The notes beneath the pieces are model-generated. The model had not been told where the DNA came from. It ran no database searches and saw only the letters and a list, made by a program, of their open reading frames with translations. 7,053 bases of DNA, from assembly GCA_903832165.1 (NCBI GenBank), contig CAILAQ010000525.1:1-7053 (forward strand). The letters are read 5' to 3'. The translations under genes and the position numbers were made by a program. The DNA comes from an uncultured Bacteroidota bacterium (GTDB lineage Bacteria > Bacteroidota > Bacteroidia > Bacteroidales > UBA12481). Of this stretch, positions 6,843-7,053 are shown piece after piece (the stretch's first letter is position 1; every line of letters starts with the position of its first letter).

Positions 6843-7053
6843 ATGAAAGTTGTGCGAAACTTCATTCTGATTCTCATAGGGTTTATAGCCTTTACAGCAA
6901 CATCATCCGGACAATCCACTGATAACGCGGGTCGGTTAATAAAAATCAATACGGTAACCACCTCCGTTCCATTTCTGACAATTGCACCGGATTCAAGATC
7001 AGGGGGAATGGGAGATGTTGGAGTTGCCTTGTCGCCGGATGCCAATTCAATGC
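6843..7053 (+). CDS. porV: PorV (LptO), T9SS outer-membrane shuttle protein, N-terminal part
   Basis: Outer-membrane beta-barrel of the FadL-like family that collects T9SS cargo from the translocon and presents it to PorU. Only the first 70 codons are in the window; the full protein is usually about 380-400 residues. A signal peptide is clear: basic start MKVVRN, hydrophobic 7-19, likely cut after Gly23 (SSG-QS). The mature N-terminus carries the PorV signature TTSVPFLTIAPDSRSGGMGD (39-58), followed by VGVALSPDANSM (59-70). It directly follows porU, the same order as in Porphyromonas gingivalis, and has its own predicted promoter. The ATG fits the signal peptide and lies 20 bases after the -7 box. 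Confidence 0.93.
   Translation, partial: MKVVRNFILILIGFIAFTATSSGQSTDNAGRLIKINTVTTSVPFLTIAPDSRSGGMGDVGVALSPDANSM

Noticed and set aside
6731..7045. 104-codon minus-strand frame over the porV start
   Set aside because: It overlaps the porV promoter and the clear PorV signal peptide and signature on the other strand. The protein shows no family features.

Overview
The window is ordinary Bacteroidota (Bacteroidetes) chromosome. It carries the cell-surface attachment part of the type IX secretion system (T9SS) next to a cell-wall synthesis gene. The phylum assignment rests on four things: a gingipain-like PorU sortase with its own T9SS C-terminal sorting domain, the start of PorV, a GldJ-type lipoprotein, and a promoter of the Bacteroidota form (TTG, spacer, TAnnTTTG) in front of porV. 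Class or genus cannot be fixed from this sequence.

Layout: bases 1-1178 (minus strand) hold most of murF, cut off by the left edge of the window. Immediately upstream of it on the same strand is gldJ (1182-2663). Its stop codon lies 3 bases from the murF GTG start, so the two look like one operon. A 232-base AT-rich divergent control region (2664-2895) separates gldJ from porU, which runs the other way (2896-6738, 1280 residues). After a 104-base gap with a good promoter, porV starts at 6843 and runs off the right edge.

How the genes fit together: T9SS cargo proteins cross the outer membrane with a C-terminal domain (CTD). PorV is the outer-membrane barrel that shuttles cargo, and PorU is the surface Cys protease/sortase that removes the CTD and attaches the cargo to the surface. 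GldJ is an outer-membrane lipoprotein related to the GldK/PorK ring protein and is needed for gliding and for stability of the secretion machine in flavobacteria. MurF makes the last cytoplasmic peptidoglycan precursor and is probably a passenger in the gldJ transcript.

No mobile element, CRISPR array, RNA gene or new system is visible. The points worth a second look are small: the gldJ/murF junction, a GldJ with the formylglycine-enzyme fold but no catalytic cysteines, a frame-changing 14-base tandem repeat early in porU, and short inverted repeats in the divergent control region.
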